In this document: positions 7,644 through 16,801 of the stretch, one piece after another
How positions within the stretch are numbered: the first letter of the stretch is position 1
Layout: each line of letters starts with the position of its first letter
Source: JAEUJM01 sp041918615
GTDB lineage: Bacteria; Actinomycetota; Acidimicrobiia; Acidimicrobiales; DATDAH01
Length of the DNA stretch: 64,000 bases
Direction of reading: 5' to 3'
NCBI GenBank assembly: GCA_041918615.1
Contig: JAYRVH010000081.1
Span: forward strand, 147,035-211,034
Made by a program: the position numbers and the translations under genes
Notes under the pieces: generated by a model
What the model was told of the DNA's origin: nothing
The model's database searches: none
The model's input: only the letters and a program-made list of their open reading frames with translations

Positions 7644-9044
7644 CGCACCGACCAGGGCCGAGGGCTCGTCGCCGCCCTGGTCGAGGCGGAACGGCGGGTA
7701 CTCGTCGGTGAGCAGCAGCACGTAGGCGGCGACCCGGTAGACCCAGCGGTTGAGGCCCATCACCAGGTCGAACAGGCCGCCGGGGTAACGGTCGCTGAAC
7801 AGCAGGGCGAAGCCGACGAAGCACACGAGCAGGCCGAGCAGCCCGCCGGCCACGCGCGCGCCCAACCCGCCGATGAGGAACACGAGCACCAGGTAGTGGG
7901 GGATGGCGAGCAGCCACCACTTCACCAGGACGAGCCACCGCGAGAGCGACTCGGGACAGGTGATGTGCAGCGTGGCCGGGTAGCCGGGGGCGTCGGCCAG
8001 CGTGAACGGCGGGTAGGCGTCGGTGCCGAGGGCCGAGAAGGAGTAGTAGCCGACCCGCCACGACCAGCGCAGCACGCCGACCACGAAGTCGAACAGCGAG
8101 CGCGGGTAGCGGCCCGTGAACAGCACGGCGAAGAAGGCGACCACCCAGATCACGCTCACCGCCAGCCAGAGCACCGCGAGCACGAGCAGGTGGGGGATGA
8201 CGAGGATGGGCTTGACCAGCCACAGCCAGCGGCTGGGTTCGTCGAGCCGGCCGGACAGGGCGAGGGCGCCCTGGGTGGCCGGGCCCGGCGGCGGCGCCTG
8301 GTCGAGCCGCCGGGCGAGGCCGACGCCGCCGAAGACCAGGAGTGCCGCGCCGCCGAGCAACGACAACAGCGCGAAGGCGAGGAGGGCGAGGCCGAGTGGC
8401 AGCACCCAGTCGACCTTGGCGCCGATGGCGGTGTCGACGGCGACGCCGGGGGAGGCGTCGGCGTTCATGACGACCACGCTCCACTGGCCCGACTCGAGAT
8501 CCCATTCGAGTGACTGGCGACCGGAGCCCTCGGCGGTCGCCGCCCAGAAGCCCTCGTCGGCCGGGGGCCCGGCAGGGGCTCCGCCCGACTGGTAGGCGTA
8601 GCGGATGCCGAAGGGCGCAAAGCGGACGTCGTCGATCCGGGCGGTGGCCACGCCGTCCAGATAGCGGTCGACGTCGGCGGTCGGGCCGATGCCCACGAAC
8701 ACGGGTGTCTCCTGGGCCGAGCGGGCCGAGATCCGGACGGTGGCGAGGTCACCCAGGTCGAAGCGCCGTTCGCGGCGGCCCGGGTCGGTCCCGAGGTCGA
8801 TCTCGTCCGACGTCACCGCGTACGTGACGGTCTCCAGGCGCTCGCTGCCGCTGGTGAAGAAGCCCGACGCGTCGCGCTGGGTGGCGTGCGCCAACACGAA
8901 CGAGCCGCCGGTCACCATGCAGGCCAGGCCGACGAGCACGCCGATCGCCCCGAAGGCCAAGGCGATGATGCGGCCCGTCGGGGGGTGCGAGGCTGGGCCC
9001 GCCTTCACCGGTGGCGGGCCGGACGGGGCTGTTGGAGCGGTCAT
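7629..9044 (-). CDS. DUF4389-family membrane protein
   Basis: 471 aa. A Pro-rich N-terminus leads into a membrane segment near residues 27-50, then an extracytoplasmic beta-rich domain (about 60-195), another TM pair, and two copies of the DUF4389 module. Each module carries F-x-R-Y-P-x-x-L-F-D-x-V near its centre (FTGRYPRSLFDFVVGVLRW and SDRYPGGLFDLVMGLNRW) and ends in Y-P-P-F-x-L. The duplicated Arg-Tyr-Pro...Tyr-Pro-Pro-Phe pattern is diagnostic for the family, whose function is unknown. AGGAAGG precedes the ATG. It lies downstream of, and on the same strand as, the P450 gene. Confidence 0.85.
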   Translation of the reverse strand: MTAPTAPSGPPPVKAGPASHPPTGRIIALAFGAIGVLVGLACMVTGGSFVLAHATQRDASGFFTSGSERLETVTYAVTSDEIDLGTDPGRRERRFDLGDLATVRISARSAQETPVFVGIGPTADVDRYLDGVATARIDDVRFAPFGIRYAYQSGGAPAGPPADEGFWAATAEGSGRQSLEWDLESGQWSVVVMNADASPGVAVDTAIGAKVDWVLPLGLALLAFALLSLLGGAALLVFGGVGLARRLDQAPPPGPATQGALALSGRLDEPSRWLWLVKPILVIPHLLVLAVLWLAVSVIWVVAFFAVLFTGRYPRSLFDFVVGVLRWSWRVGYYSFSALGTDAYPPFTLADAPGYPATLHITCPESLSRWLVLVKWWLLAIPHYLVLVFLIGGLGARVAGGLLGLLVCFVGFALLFSDRYPGGLFDLVMGLNRWVYRVAAYVLLLTDEYPPFRLDQGGDEPSALVGALDDD

Positions 9045-9128
9045 CGGACGGCCTTCCTGGGACGAGATGTGCTGGTCCTGCCCATCCTCGTCCTCTGCCG
9101 CACGCCCGGTGAGGGCCGAAAGTCCCTT

Positions 9129-10340
9129 TCAGGTCGCGGTGAAGGGGAGCGACTCGTAGCGGCGGACGAAGTGGCCGGGGGCGAACCGGCCGGCGTCGGC
9201 GTCGACGGTGAAGTCGGGGCAGCGGGCCAGCAGCTCTTCGAGCACCACGCGGCCCTGGAGCCGGGCTGCGGCCGCGCCGAGGCAGTGGTGGGCGCCCGAG
9301 CCGAACGACAGGTGGTGGGCGATCGGGCGGGTGACGTCACAGGCGTCGGCGTCGCGACCGAACTCGCGTGGGTCGCGGTTGGCCGAGGCGTACAGCAGGA
9401 ACACCTTCTTCCCCGCGGGGACCGTGACCCCTTCGATGGCCACGTCGATGGTCACCGTGCGGGCCAGGCCCTGGACCGGGCAGATCAGGCGCAGGAGCTC
9501 TTCGACGGCGCCGGGGATCAGGCCCGGGTCGGCGAGCAGTCGCGCCCGCTGGTCGGGATGGCGGGTGAGCAGTTCGGCCGAGCCGCCGAGCAGGCCCGTC
9601 GCGGTGTCGTTCCCGCCGGCGACCATGGTGAAGGCGAAGCCGAGGATCCGCAGCACCGGCACCTCTTCGGCGGTGCTGCCGTCGTCGCCGCTTCCCGCCA
9701 GATCGTGGGCGTGCACCAACTGCGAGATGGTGTCGTCGCCGGGGTCGGCGCGTCGTCGCTCGATGAGCGCCGAGAAGTACTCGAAGAGCTCGCCGACGGC
9801 GTCGGCCGCATCGCCGAAGTGGCCCTGGGCGTTGGCCGAGACGATGGCGTCGGTCCAGCCGTCGAAGCGGGACCGGTCGGCGGCCGGGACCCCGAGGTAG
9901 TGGGCGACGACGAAGCTGGGGAGCGGCTTGAACAGGGCGGCGACGACGTCGACGGTGCCCTCGGCCCGCAGGCGCTCGATGCGTTCGACCGCGAACCGGC
10001 GCACGTCGTCCTCGATCGCCGACACCTGTCGGGGGGTGAACCCGCGCCCGACGAGTCGCCGGAAGGCGGTGTGCTCGGGCGGGTCGAGCATGACCATGGG
10101 CGCGGCGACGTCGAGGCCCGCCGCGGTCATGTCGTCGTAGGCGAAGGTGAGGCCCTGGGCGGACGAGAAGGTGTCGGTGTCCCGGGCGGCCCGGAAGACG
10201 TCGGCGAAGCGCGAGAGCACCCAGTAGTCGCCGTGGGCCACGTGGTGGACGGGGTCGCGGTCTCGCAGCGCGGCGTACATCGGGAACGGGTCTCGCCACG
10301 TCTCGCCGCTGCGGGGCGTGAATGCTGCGGTCTCGATCAT
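9129..10340 (-). CDS. Cytochrome P450
   Basis: 403 aa bacterial class I P450. I-helix oxygen-activation motif AGGNDTATG near 238, ExxR in EELLR near 279, and heme loop FGSGAHHCLGAAAARLQ near 343 with the Cys thiolate ligand at about 350. The substrate is unknown; AHHCLG and NRDPREFG resemble CYP families of actinobacteria that act on lipids, sterols or terpenoids. Its ATG overlaps the stop of the upstream phosphoesterase gene (ATGA, 10337-10340), implying translational coupling. No ferredoxin or ferredoxin reductase is adjacent. Confidence 0.95.
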   Translation of the reverse strand: MIETAAFTPRSGETWRDPFPMYAALRDRDPVHHVAHGDYWVLSRFADVFRAARDTDTFSSAQGLTFAYDDMTAAGLDVAAPMVMLDPPEHTAFRRLVGRGFTPRQVSAIEDDVRRFAVERIERLRAEGTVDVVAALFKPLPSFVVAHYLGVPAADRSRFDGWTDAIVSANAQGHFGDAADAVGELFEYFSALIERRRADPGDDTISQLVHAHDLAGSGDDGSTAEEVPVLRILGFAFTMVAGGNDTATGLLGGSAELLTRHPDQRARLLADPGLIPGAVEELLRLICPVQGLARTVTIDVAIEGVTVPAGKKVFLLYASANRDPREFGRDADACDVTRPIAHHLSFGSGAHHCLGAAAARLQGRVVLEELLARCPDFTVDADAGRFAPGHFVRRYESLPFTAT

Positions 10341-11737
10341 GCGGGCAGCGCCTGGTCGGTGGGCGGGCTCGGGAACGGCAGGGCGGTGCAGCTCACCGAA
10401 TCGGCTCGAGCCGCCGTGTCCGGGAGCGAGGGGACCGACGGGTCGGGGGCCGAGAAGTCGAGGGTGGTCGTGAGGTCGCCCACGGCCTCGCGGCGCCAGT
10501 CGCTGAGGTTGGGCACCTCGACGCCGAACCGCCGCTCGAGGAGCAACAGGGTGGACGTGTGGTCGAACGTGTCGCTGACCACCCGTCCGCCCCGGCTCCA
10601 TGGCGAGGCGATGACGGCCGGCACCCGCAGGCCGAGGCCGATGGGCTCGCCGTCCACGAACTCGTCGGCCGTGCCCGGCTCGGGCACCGGCGGGGGCACG
10701 TGGTCGAAGAAGCCACCGTGCTCGTCGTAGTGGAAGATCAACAGGGTCTTGGCCCACGCCTCGCGGTTGGACATGACGGCCTCGATGCAGCGGCTCGAGT
10801 AGTCCTCGCCCAGGGCCGGCGGCGACGGCGGGTGCTCCGACGCTGCGGTGGGCCCGACGATCCAGCTCACCTGGGGGAGGTTGCCGGCACGGGCGTCGTC
10901 GAGGAAGGCGTCGATGGGCCGGTTGCGCATGGCGTTGTCGTACAGGGGGCTCGAGCGGGGCGCGTCCTGGTAGCGGGCGAAGAACTTGAGGACGTTGTCG
11001 TCGAAGTCGTCGACGTCGTGGTACACCCGCCAGCTCACCCCGGCGTCCTGGAGGCGCTCGGGGTAGGTGGTCCACCGGAAGCGGTTGCCGTCGTTGCCCA
11101 GCTCCGGCCCGCCCTTGGTGCCCCCGGGGTCGATGGTGCCCGACATGTAGTAGAGGCGGTTGGGGTTGGTCTGCGACAGCACCGAGCAGTGGTAGCCGTC
11201 GCATACGGTGAACTCGTCGGCCAGGGCCCAGTAGTAGGGCAGGTCGGCGCGGGTGAGGTAACCCATGGCGACCGGTTGCTGGAGCGCGAGGAAGCGATCC
11301 ATGGCACCGTCGTGCCAGGCCCCGAGGGTGATGGCCCGGTCGGGGCCCACGCCGAGCACGCACTCGCGCGTCGAGGTCTCGTCGAGATGCCACGGCAGCA
11401 CGTAGCCGTCGGGGTGGGCGTCGGTGGGCTGGTACCACACCGGCTTCCCGCTCGGCAGGGTGACCACGTCGGGGTCCGCAAAGCCGCGAACGCCGGGGCG
11501 CATGCCGAAGTAGTGGTCGAACGAGCGGTTCTCCTGCATCAGGAGCACCACGTGGTCGATGCCTCGCAGGTCGGCGTCGGTGGTCGCGGCGAGCGCGCTG
11601 GAGGTGGCGCCAGTGGCGGCCGTGGTGGCCGTGCCGGCCGCGCCGCCGGTCCCGCCGCCCGAGGTGCAGCCGGCGGCCACCGCGGCGGCGAAGGCGGCGC
11701 TGCCCCCCAGGAACGCGCGCCGACTGAGGCTTCCCAC
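10337..11737 (-). CDS. Tat-exported lipoprotein phosphoesterase (phospholipase C family), second copy
   Basis: About 466 aa. SLSRRAFLGGSAAF is a good Tat signal and ends at AAGC, a lipobox. Catalytic-family signatures are QENRSFDHYFGMRPG, IFHYDEHGGFFDHVPPP, VPAVIASPWSRGG and FDHTSTLLLLE. The fold matches the enzyme at 1.9 kb but the sequence is clearly diverged. I chose GTG 11737 because TACGGT lies 7 nt upstream (plus-strand 11745-11750); a GTG at 11746 is also in frame but falls inside that hexamer. Its stop overlaps the P450 start, so the two form an operon; one possibility is joint processing of an extracellular lipid or phosphate ester, which is inference. Confidence 0.9.
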   Translation of the reverse strand: MGSLSRRAFLGGSAAFAAAVAAGCTSGGGTGGAAGTATTAATGATSSALAATTDADLRGIDHVVLLMQENRSFDHYFGMRPGVRGFADPDVVTLPSGKPVWYQPTDAHPDGYVLPWHLDETSTRECVLGVGPDRAITLGAWHDGAMDRFLALQQPVAMGYLTRADLPYYWALADEFTVCDGYHCSVLSQTNPNRLYYMSGTIDPGGTKGGPELGNDGNRFRWTTYPERLQDAGVSWRVYHDVDDFDDNVLKFFARYQDAPRSSPLYDNAMRNRPIDAFLDDARAGNLPQVSWIVGPTAASEHPPSPPALGEDYSSRCIEAVMSNREAWAKTLLIFHYDEHGGFFDHVPPPVPEPGTADEFVDGEPIGLGLRVPAVIASPWSRGGRVVSDTFDHTSTLLLLERRFGVEVPNLSDWRREAVGDLTTTLDFSAPDPSVPSLPDTAARADSVSCTALPFPSPPTDQALPA

Positions 11738-11859
11738 GCCCGACACCGTAGATGGCCGGCGCTGGCGCCCGAACGGCCTGGCCGGCGGACCGGTAGCGAC
11801 CGCGGCCCGTCGACGCGACCATCCCCCCTCCTCTCGTGGTGTTTCGGTACTCTTCCGGG

Positions 11860-12417
11860 GTGACCACGATCCTCTCGACGGGGCGGCAGCTCACGATCGA
11901 CGATCTCGACGGCCTCGCCGCCGACGGCAATCGTTACGAGCTGGTCGAGGGGTCGCTGCACGTCGCGTCGTCACCGGCGTTCGGCCATCAGCGGGTGGTC
12001 GCCAACCTGCTCGGCCTGCTGTGGTCGTCCTGCCCGTCGGGGTTCGAGGTCGTCCCCGCCCCGCTCGACGTGGTCCTCGCCGGCGACACCCTGGTGCAGC
12101 CGGACCTGCTGGTCACGCGGGTCGCCGACCGCGGCACCCGACGACTCGTGGGCCCACCGTTGCTCGCGGTCGAAGTGCTCTCGCCCGACACGCGGGTCTA
12201 CGACCTGGGCACGAAGCGCCTGGTCTACGAACAGGCCGGCGTCGGCGCCTACTGGGTGGTCGACCCGGTGCTGCCGAGCATCACCGAGTGGCGCTGGGTG
12301 GCGAGCGGGTCCTCCCGTGCGGTCGAGCGGACGGTGGCGGGCGACCACGAGCTGTCGGTCGACTGGCCGTTCGCGGCGACCGTCGTGCCGGGGCACCTCG
12401 TCCGCCCCGGCGGCTGA
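11860..12417 (+). CDS. Uma2-family (DUF820) putative restriction-endonuclease-fold protein
   Basis: 185 aa. The family pattern is clear: TIDDLDGLAADGNRYELVEGSLHV, then PDLLVTR, the core LLAVEVLSPDTRVYDLGTKRLVYEQAGVGAYWVVDP. The E-V-L-S-P and downstream K/Y residues correspond to the PD-(D/E)xK nuclease-like core of Uma2 proteins, which are abundant in cyanobacteria and actinobacteria and have no firmly known role. I chose GTG 11860 because TACTCT (11848-11853) sits exactly 6 nt before it; a GTG at 11836 is also in frame. Divergent from the second phosphoesterase gene. Confidence 0.88.
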   Translation: MTTILSTGRQLTIDDLDGLAADGNRYELVEGSLHVASSPAFGHQRVVANLLGLLWSSCPSGFEVVPAPLDVVLAGDTLVQPDLLVTRVADRGTRRLVGPPLLAVEVLSPDTRVYDLGTKRLVYEQAGVGAYWVVDPVLPSITEWRWVASGSSRAVERTVAGDHELSVDWPFAATVVPGHLVRPGG

Positions 12418-12424
12418 TCGCCTC

Positions 12425-13195
12425 GTGGCCGCCGCGCCCATCGATCGCCGCCGTGCCCTCACCCTGCTCGGCGGCATCGGCATCGTGACGCTGGGGTCGG
12501 CGTGCTCGTCCTCTTCTTCTTCCTCCTCGTCTTCGGCCACCTCGTCTTCGGCCACCTCGTCCCCGGACACGAGCGGGGCGTCGTCCGCCACGGCGCCGGC
12601 GTCATCCTCGGCCACCAGCGCCGGCGGTGGCGCGGCCTCCCCGGTCGCCTGCGTGCTGACGCCCGAGCAGACCGAAGGGCCGTACTACCTCGACCTCGGC
12701 CGGGTTCGGGCCGACATCACCGAGGACCGTGACGGCTCGCCGCTCGCCCTGGCCGTCACCGTGGTCGACGCCGCCACCTGTGCGCCGATCAGCGATGCCG
12801 CCGTCGACGTGTGGCACTGCGATGCCGACGGCGTGTACTCGGGCTTCGAGGCGGGCGTCGGCGAGACGTTCCTGCGCGGCACCCAGGTGACCGACCGGCT
12901 CGGGGTCGCCGAGTTCGAGACCATCTACCCCGGGTGGTACTCGGGCCGCGCCGTCCACATCCACGTGAAGGTGCACACCGGCGACGCGGTGGTGCACACG
13001 GGCCAGCTCTACTTCGATGAGGCCCTCGACGGCGAGGTCTACACCCAGGGTGCGTACGCCGACCGGGGTGAGCCCGACACGGCGAACGACGCGGACGCGA
13101 TCTTTCCCCAGGGCGGCTCGGCCACGCTGATGACCCCCACGGGCGACCCCGCGGGCTACGTCGCCGCGGTCACGCTGGGGGTTCGGCGGGCCTGA
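12425..13195 (+). CDS. Exported intradiol-dioxygenase-like lipoprotein
   Basis: 256 aa. DRRRALTLLGGIG is a Tat signal followed by GSAC (lipobox), then a Ser/Thr/Ala-rich linker of about 45 residues, then an intradiol ring-cleavage dioxygenase fold: EGPYY near 84, DVWHCDADGVYSGF, RGTQVTDRLGVAEF, YPGWYSGRAVHIHVKV near 168-182. The Tyr-Tyr-His-His non-heme Fe(III) ligands expected for the fold are visible (PYY, GWY, HIH). Such surface-attached members are known as a separate branch from catechol 1,2-dioxygenases; extracellular aromatic cleavage is plausible. GTG start 8 nt after the Uma2 stop. Confidence 0.9.
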   Translation: MAAAPIDRRRALTLLGGIGIVTLGSACSSSSSSSSSSATSSSATSSPDTSGASSATAPASSSATSAGGGAASPVACVLTPEQTEGPYYLDLGRVRADITEDRDGSPLALAVTVVDAATCAPISDAAVDVWHCDADGVYSGFEAGVGETFLRGTQVTDRLGVAEFETIYPGWYSGRAVHIHVKVHTGDAVVHTGQLYFDEALDGEVYTQGAYADRGEPDTANDADAIFPQGGSATLMTPTGDPAGYVAAVTLGVRRA

Positions 13196-13265
13196 GCACC
13201 CCGCCCACGGCCCCGCTTCCTCGGAGGGGGTAGAATCGCGGGGCCGAGGGAGCTGGGAGGACGCG

Positions 13266-14663
13266 ATGGAACGAGTGAGTGCCGCCGACGCCTCGTTCCT
13301 GTACATCGAGAGCGACACGGTGCACCTCCACGTGACCGGGCTGCTGGTGCTCGATCCGTCGACGGCGCCGAAGGGCCTCACCTACGCCCGTCTGCGGCGA
13401 CACGTCGCCGGTCGTCTCGACCAGTTGCCGATGCTCCGCCGCCGCCTCATCGAGGTGCCGTGGGCGATCGACCACCCCGAGTGGGCCGACGACCCCGACT
13501 TCGATCTCGACGACCACTTCCACCGGCACCGTCTCCCCCACGGGTCGAGCCAGGATCTCGCCGACTTCGTGGGCGACTTCGCGACGGTCCGACTCGACCG
13601 GTCTCGTCCGCTGTGGGACTTCGTGGTCGTCGAGGGCCTGGACGACGGGCGCCTGGCCATGGCCATGAAGATGCACCACTGCATGGTCGACGGCATCTCG
13701 GGGATGGACATCATGGTGCACCTGCTCGACCTGACGCCCGAGCCGAGTGGTCGCCCCCGCCAGCAGACCTGGGAGCCGCCGAGCCTGCCCGAGCGCAGCG
13801 AGGTGGTGGCGAGCGCGCTCTGGAGCCGGGTGGCCACGCCGATGCGCCCCGTCCGGGCGGCCGCGGGGGCCGCGGTCTCGCTCGGCCAGGCGGCCGTCAC
13901 CATGGTGGGCCGGCGGCTCCGGGGCGCCAAAGCGGTGGCACACCCGATCAACGCGCCGCGCACGCGGCTCAACGGGTCGATCAGCGCGAACCGGGCCGTC
14001 GCCTTCGCGACCACGCCACTCGACGACCTGAAGACGATCCGGCGGGCATTCGGCACCACGGTCAACGACGTGGTGCTGGCGGCATGCACCGACGGCCTGC
14101 GGACCTACCTCCAGGCCCACGACGAACTGCCCGATCGGGCGCTGGTGTGCTCGGTGCCGGTGTCGGTGCACGGACAGGGCGGCAACGGCGAGGCCACCAA
14201 CCAGGTGTCCAACATGTTCGTGCACCTGCCTGTCCACCTCGCCGATCCCGTCGACCAGCTGCGCCTGATCCACGAAGGCACCGAGGGTGCGAAAGAGGTG
14301 CAGAGCGCGGTCGGCGCCCACATGATCAGCGACGTCGTCGAGCTCATGCCGCCCACCTTGTTCGGGTACCTGTCGAGGCTCTACTCGCAGGTGGGCATCG
14401 CCGATCGGCTGGCTCCCGTTCACAACCTGATCGTGTCGAACGTTCCAGGGTCGCCGGTGCCGCTGTACTTCGCAGGGGCACGGGTGGTGGGCATGTACCC
14501 GTTCGGGCCGCTGATGGAGGGCACGGGCCTCAACATCACCGTCCTGTCGAACGACAAGGACCTGCACATCGGCCTGATCGCCTGCCCCGAGCTCGTGCCC
14601 CACCTCGACGACCTGCTCGACGGCATCCTCGAGGGTTTGGGGAAGCTGCTCGCAGCCACGTAG
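13266..14663 (+). CDS. Wax ester synthase / diacylglycerol acyltransferase (WS/DGAT)
   Basis: 465 aa bifunctional acyltransferase that esterifies acyl-CoA to fatty alcohol or diacylglycerol to form storage lipids at the membrane. It begins MERVSAADASFLYIES, typical of the family, and carries the catalytic HHxxxDG as MHHCMVDGISG near residue 137. NDVVLAACTDGLR and SNVPGSPVPLYFAGARV, both conserved C-terminal motifs, are present. TAGAAT (13231-13236) is a good -10 and GGGAGG precedes ATG. The length is normal (about 450-470 aa). The downstream alpha/beta hydrolase is convergent, not in the operon. Confidence 0.94.
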   Translation: MERVSAADASFLYIESDTVHLHVTGLLVLDPSTAPKGLTYARLRRHVAGRLDQLPMLRRRLIEVPWAIDHPEWADDPDFDLDDHFHRHRLPHGSSQDLADFVGDFATVRLDRSRPLWDFVVVEGLDDGRLAMAMKMHHCMVDGISGMDIMVHLLDLTPEPSGRPRQQTWEPPSLPERSEVVASALWSRVATPMRPVRAAAGAAVSLGQAAVTMVGRRLRGAKAVAHPINAPRTRLNGSISANRAVAFATTPLDDLKTIRRAFGTTVNDVVLAACTDGLRTYLQAHDELPDRALVCSVPVSVHGQGGNGEATNQVSNMFVHLPVHLADPVDQLRLIHEGTEGAKEVQSAVGAHMISDVVELMPPTLFGYLSRLYSQVGIADRLAPVHNLIVSNVPGSPVPLYFAGARVVGMYPFGPLMEGTGLNITVLSNDKDLHIGLIACPELVPHLDDLLDGILEGLGKLLAAT

Positions 14664-14693
14664 GGGCTCCTCGGCGGGGCGCCGGACTACCCG

Positions 14694-16016
14694 TCAGACG
14701 GCGAGGCCGCGGGAGCGCATGGTGTCGTCCACGAAGCGCCAGACCTTGCCTGACCACAGATAGCCCACGTGGCTGCCGGGGAACCAGCACATCTCGGGCT
14801 CCTCCCAGTGCGCCCAGAGCCTGCGGGCCTGGTCGGCCGTCGCGAGGCGGTCGCCCATGCCGGCGAAGATCGCTCGGGCCGCTCTGGGCGCGGCCGGTGC
14901 CATGGCGAGGGGCGACACCACCTTGTGCACGTCCTGGGCGGTGCCGTCGAGGATTCGGTGCTCGATGGCCCGCATGTGCAGGTGCAGCGGCGCGTGGTGG
15001 CGGATCAGGTCGGGGAAGTCGGCCATCGGGATGCCGGCCAGGGCCAGGTCGAGGTCGGGCTCGAGGGCGGCGGTCAGCGCGGTCATGAGCCCTCCCAGCG
15101 ACACGCCGAACACGCCCACCGCGGTGGGGTCCTGGGCGCGGATCCAGCCGAGCAGGCGCCGGATGTCCCACACGCCCTGGGCGAAGCCGTGCACGCTGTT
15201 CATGAGGTCGAAGCTCAAGAACTCCTCGCCGCTGATGCGGCTCGGCTTCCGTGCGCCGTGGGCGGGAAGCACGATGGCGGCCACGTTCACGCCCAGCGCC
15301 CTGTGGAGGTGAGCGGCCCGGAAGCTGATCAGGTCCATGAACGCCGAGCCGGTGCCGAAACCGTGGATGCAGACGACCCATGGGCGGGGCCGGTCACGAT
15401 CGGGGTGGCGGAGCAGCCAGGCCGACGCCGTGCGGTTCGACTCGAAGGCCATCCAGCGCTCGCGTCCCGGCACCCCCTCGGGGGGCTCGTACCCGCTCGG
15501 CCACCACAGCCGCTCGTAGCCCTGTCCCAGGGCCCAGCCTCGCGTGACCACCGGCTCGCTGACCGGGGGTGGGGCAGCGTGGTACGAGGCGGGGTCGTCG
15601 ATCCAGCCGTTGGCGTCGAAGACGGCCCGGGCCTCGGTGAGCTCGGCGCCGACCCGCAGGTAGTCGGCCCGTCGGGGGAAGCGGTTGGGGCCCACGGCCA
15701 TGGCCATGATCGACTCGTCGATCACCACGTGGCCGACGAGCGCCGGGGTCATCTTGGTCTCCGGCCGGCCCGGGACGGGCACGTCGTTGCGACCGCGCAG
15801 TTCGTCGGCGATCCACCTGGCCGTGCGGGGGCCGGCGGTCGTGAGACGGGCGAGAGGCTGGCGGGCCAGTTGCTTCTCGACGCTGTGCCAGGTGGAGGCC
15901 GACCGTTCGACCACCCCGAGTGGGTCCCACCAGGGTCGGGAGTGCCCGTCGGGAGCGTTGGGCGGGCCGGCCGGTTCGGGTACGGACGCCACCTCGGTCG
16001 CCACATCGGTCGCCAT
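14694..16016 (-). CDS. Alpha/beta hydrolase
   Basis: 440 aa. The core alpha/beta hydrolase fold starts after an N-terminal region of about 200 residues. The oxyanion-hole region is VVCIHGFGTGSAF near 212, the nucleophile elbow GVFGVSLGGLM near 298 (Ser of GxSxG), and the late His motif WFPGSHVGYLW near the C-terminus. An acidic partner is likely in MGDRLATADQARRL. Family-level role is ester or thioester hydrolysis; position next to WS/DGAT fits a lipid substrate but this is only context. ATG at 16016 is preceded by GGGTGAAGG. The longer in-frame upstream extension lacks protein-like sequence. Confidence 0.88.
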   Translation of the reverse strand: MATDVATEVASVPEPAGPPNAPDGHSRPWWDPLGVVERSASTWHSVEKQLARQPLARLTTAGPRTARWIADELRGRNDVPVPGRPETKMTPALVGHVVIDESIMAMAVGPNRFPRRADYLRVGAELTEARAVFDANGWIDDPASYHAAPPPVSEPVVTRGWALGQGYERLWWPSGYEPPEGVPGRERWMAFESNRTASAWLLRHPDRDRPRPWVVCIHGFGTGSAFMDLISFRAAHLHRALGVNVAAIVLPAHGARKPSRISGEEFLSFDLMNSVHGFAQGVWDIRRLLGWIRAQDPTAVGVFGVSLGGLMTALTAALEPDLDLALAGIPMADFPDLIRHHAPLHLHMRAIEHRILDGTAQDVHKVVSPLAMAPAAPRAARAIFAGMGDRLATADQARRLWAHWEEPEMCWFPGSHVGYLWSGKVWRFVDDTMRSRGLAV

Positions 16017-16090
16017 GGGGCCTTCACCCTTGCCGCCGCGTGCCCCGGTTGCAAGACCCCGGACAGGAGCGCGCCCCGTCGTCGAACCGA

Positions 16091-16489
16091 TCAGTCGTCG
16101 GTGGGGGCGATGGTCACCAGGCCTTGGCGGGCAGCAGCCTCGGCGAGACGATCGTCGTAGGTGACGATCCCGGTGAGCTCCTCGCCGATGGTGGTTGCCG
16201 CCGTCAGGTGGAGCGCGTCGAGGCTGCGGAGCCCGGGCGGATCGACCAGGCCGGCACGGTCGTATGACGCCGAATCCAGGCTGACCAGCGGGATGGCGTC
16301 GAGGAACCGTCGCGCGGTGGACAGCGCGATCGGCGAGACGCGTCGACTTGTGCGGAGCACCTCTGTCCGCAGGAGGTCCGACGAGAAGACCGAGTCGTCG
16401 TGGTCGACCCACCATCGCCGTAGGGCCTCGCTCTCCCGCTCGGCCATGAACAGCTTCACGAACGCCGAGGTGTCGATGTAGTGGGTCAC
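16091..16489 (-). CDS. PIN-domain toxin (VapC-like)
   Basis: 132 aa PIN-domain RNase. Acidic active-site residues sit where expected: D6 in MTHYIDTSAFVKLF, E in LLRTEVLR near 43, D in LRSLDALHLTAA near 91, and D in VTYDDRLAEAA near 111. VapC toxins cleave tRNA or rRNA when freed from their antitoxin. The ATG overlaps the stop of the upstream Phd-type antitoxin (ATGA at 16486-16489), the usual antitoxin-first order. Confidence 0.93.
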   Translation of the reverse strand: MTHYIDTSAFVKLFMAERESEALRRWWVDHDDSVFSSDLLRTEVLRTSRRVSPIALSTARRFLDAIPLVSLDSASYDRAGLVDPPGLRSLDALHLTAATTIGEELTGIVTYDDRLAEAAARQGLVTIAPTDD

Positions 16490-16761
16490 CGCTCGTCGGC
16501 GCGGAGCTCGGCGAGGATCTCGGACGCGGTCGGCGAACCGGGTGCGACCTCGATGAGCGGCGGGAGGTCGTCGAACGGGCGACGGGCCGGTCGAAGGCGG
16601 CCGTTCTCGGCCAGTTGCTCGATCGCCGTGCGGCGCAGGGGCACCATTCTCGCCACCGGGCGGCCGCGGTCGGTGACCTCGATCTCTTCGCCGGCGGCGA
16701 CGCGGGCCACCACCCTGGACGCGTTCTGCTGGAGCTCGCGGATACCCACCGAAGAACCCAT
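16486..16761 (-). CDS. Phd/YefM-type antitoxin
   Basis: 91 aa. GIRELQQNASRVVARVAAGEEIEVTDRGRPVARMVPL is the standard Phd/YefM DNA-binding half, followed by an acidic Pro-rich C-terminal tail that would wrap the PIN toxin. It is translationally coupled to the toxin. On the minus strand TACATT lies 7 nt before the ATG, so the operon is probably leaderless; the region around the start (TGTACGTCAATGTAGCA on plus) is AT-richer than its surroundings and may be the autoregulatory site. Confidence 0.92.
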   Translation of the reverse strand: MGSSVGIRELQQNASRVVARVAAGEEIEVTDRGRPVARMVPLRRTAIEQLAENGRLRPARRPFDDLPPLIEVAPGSPTASEILAELRADER

Positions 16762-16801
16762 GTACGTCAATGTAGCACTTTGTTCGGACGGCCGGCGACG
16801 G

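Noticed and set aside
9129..11930. A 933-codon frame through the P450 and its upstream gene
   Set aside because: Only the part from ATG 10340 is P450-like; the rest is a shadow of the phosphoesterase gene in another frame.
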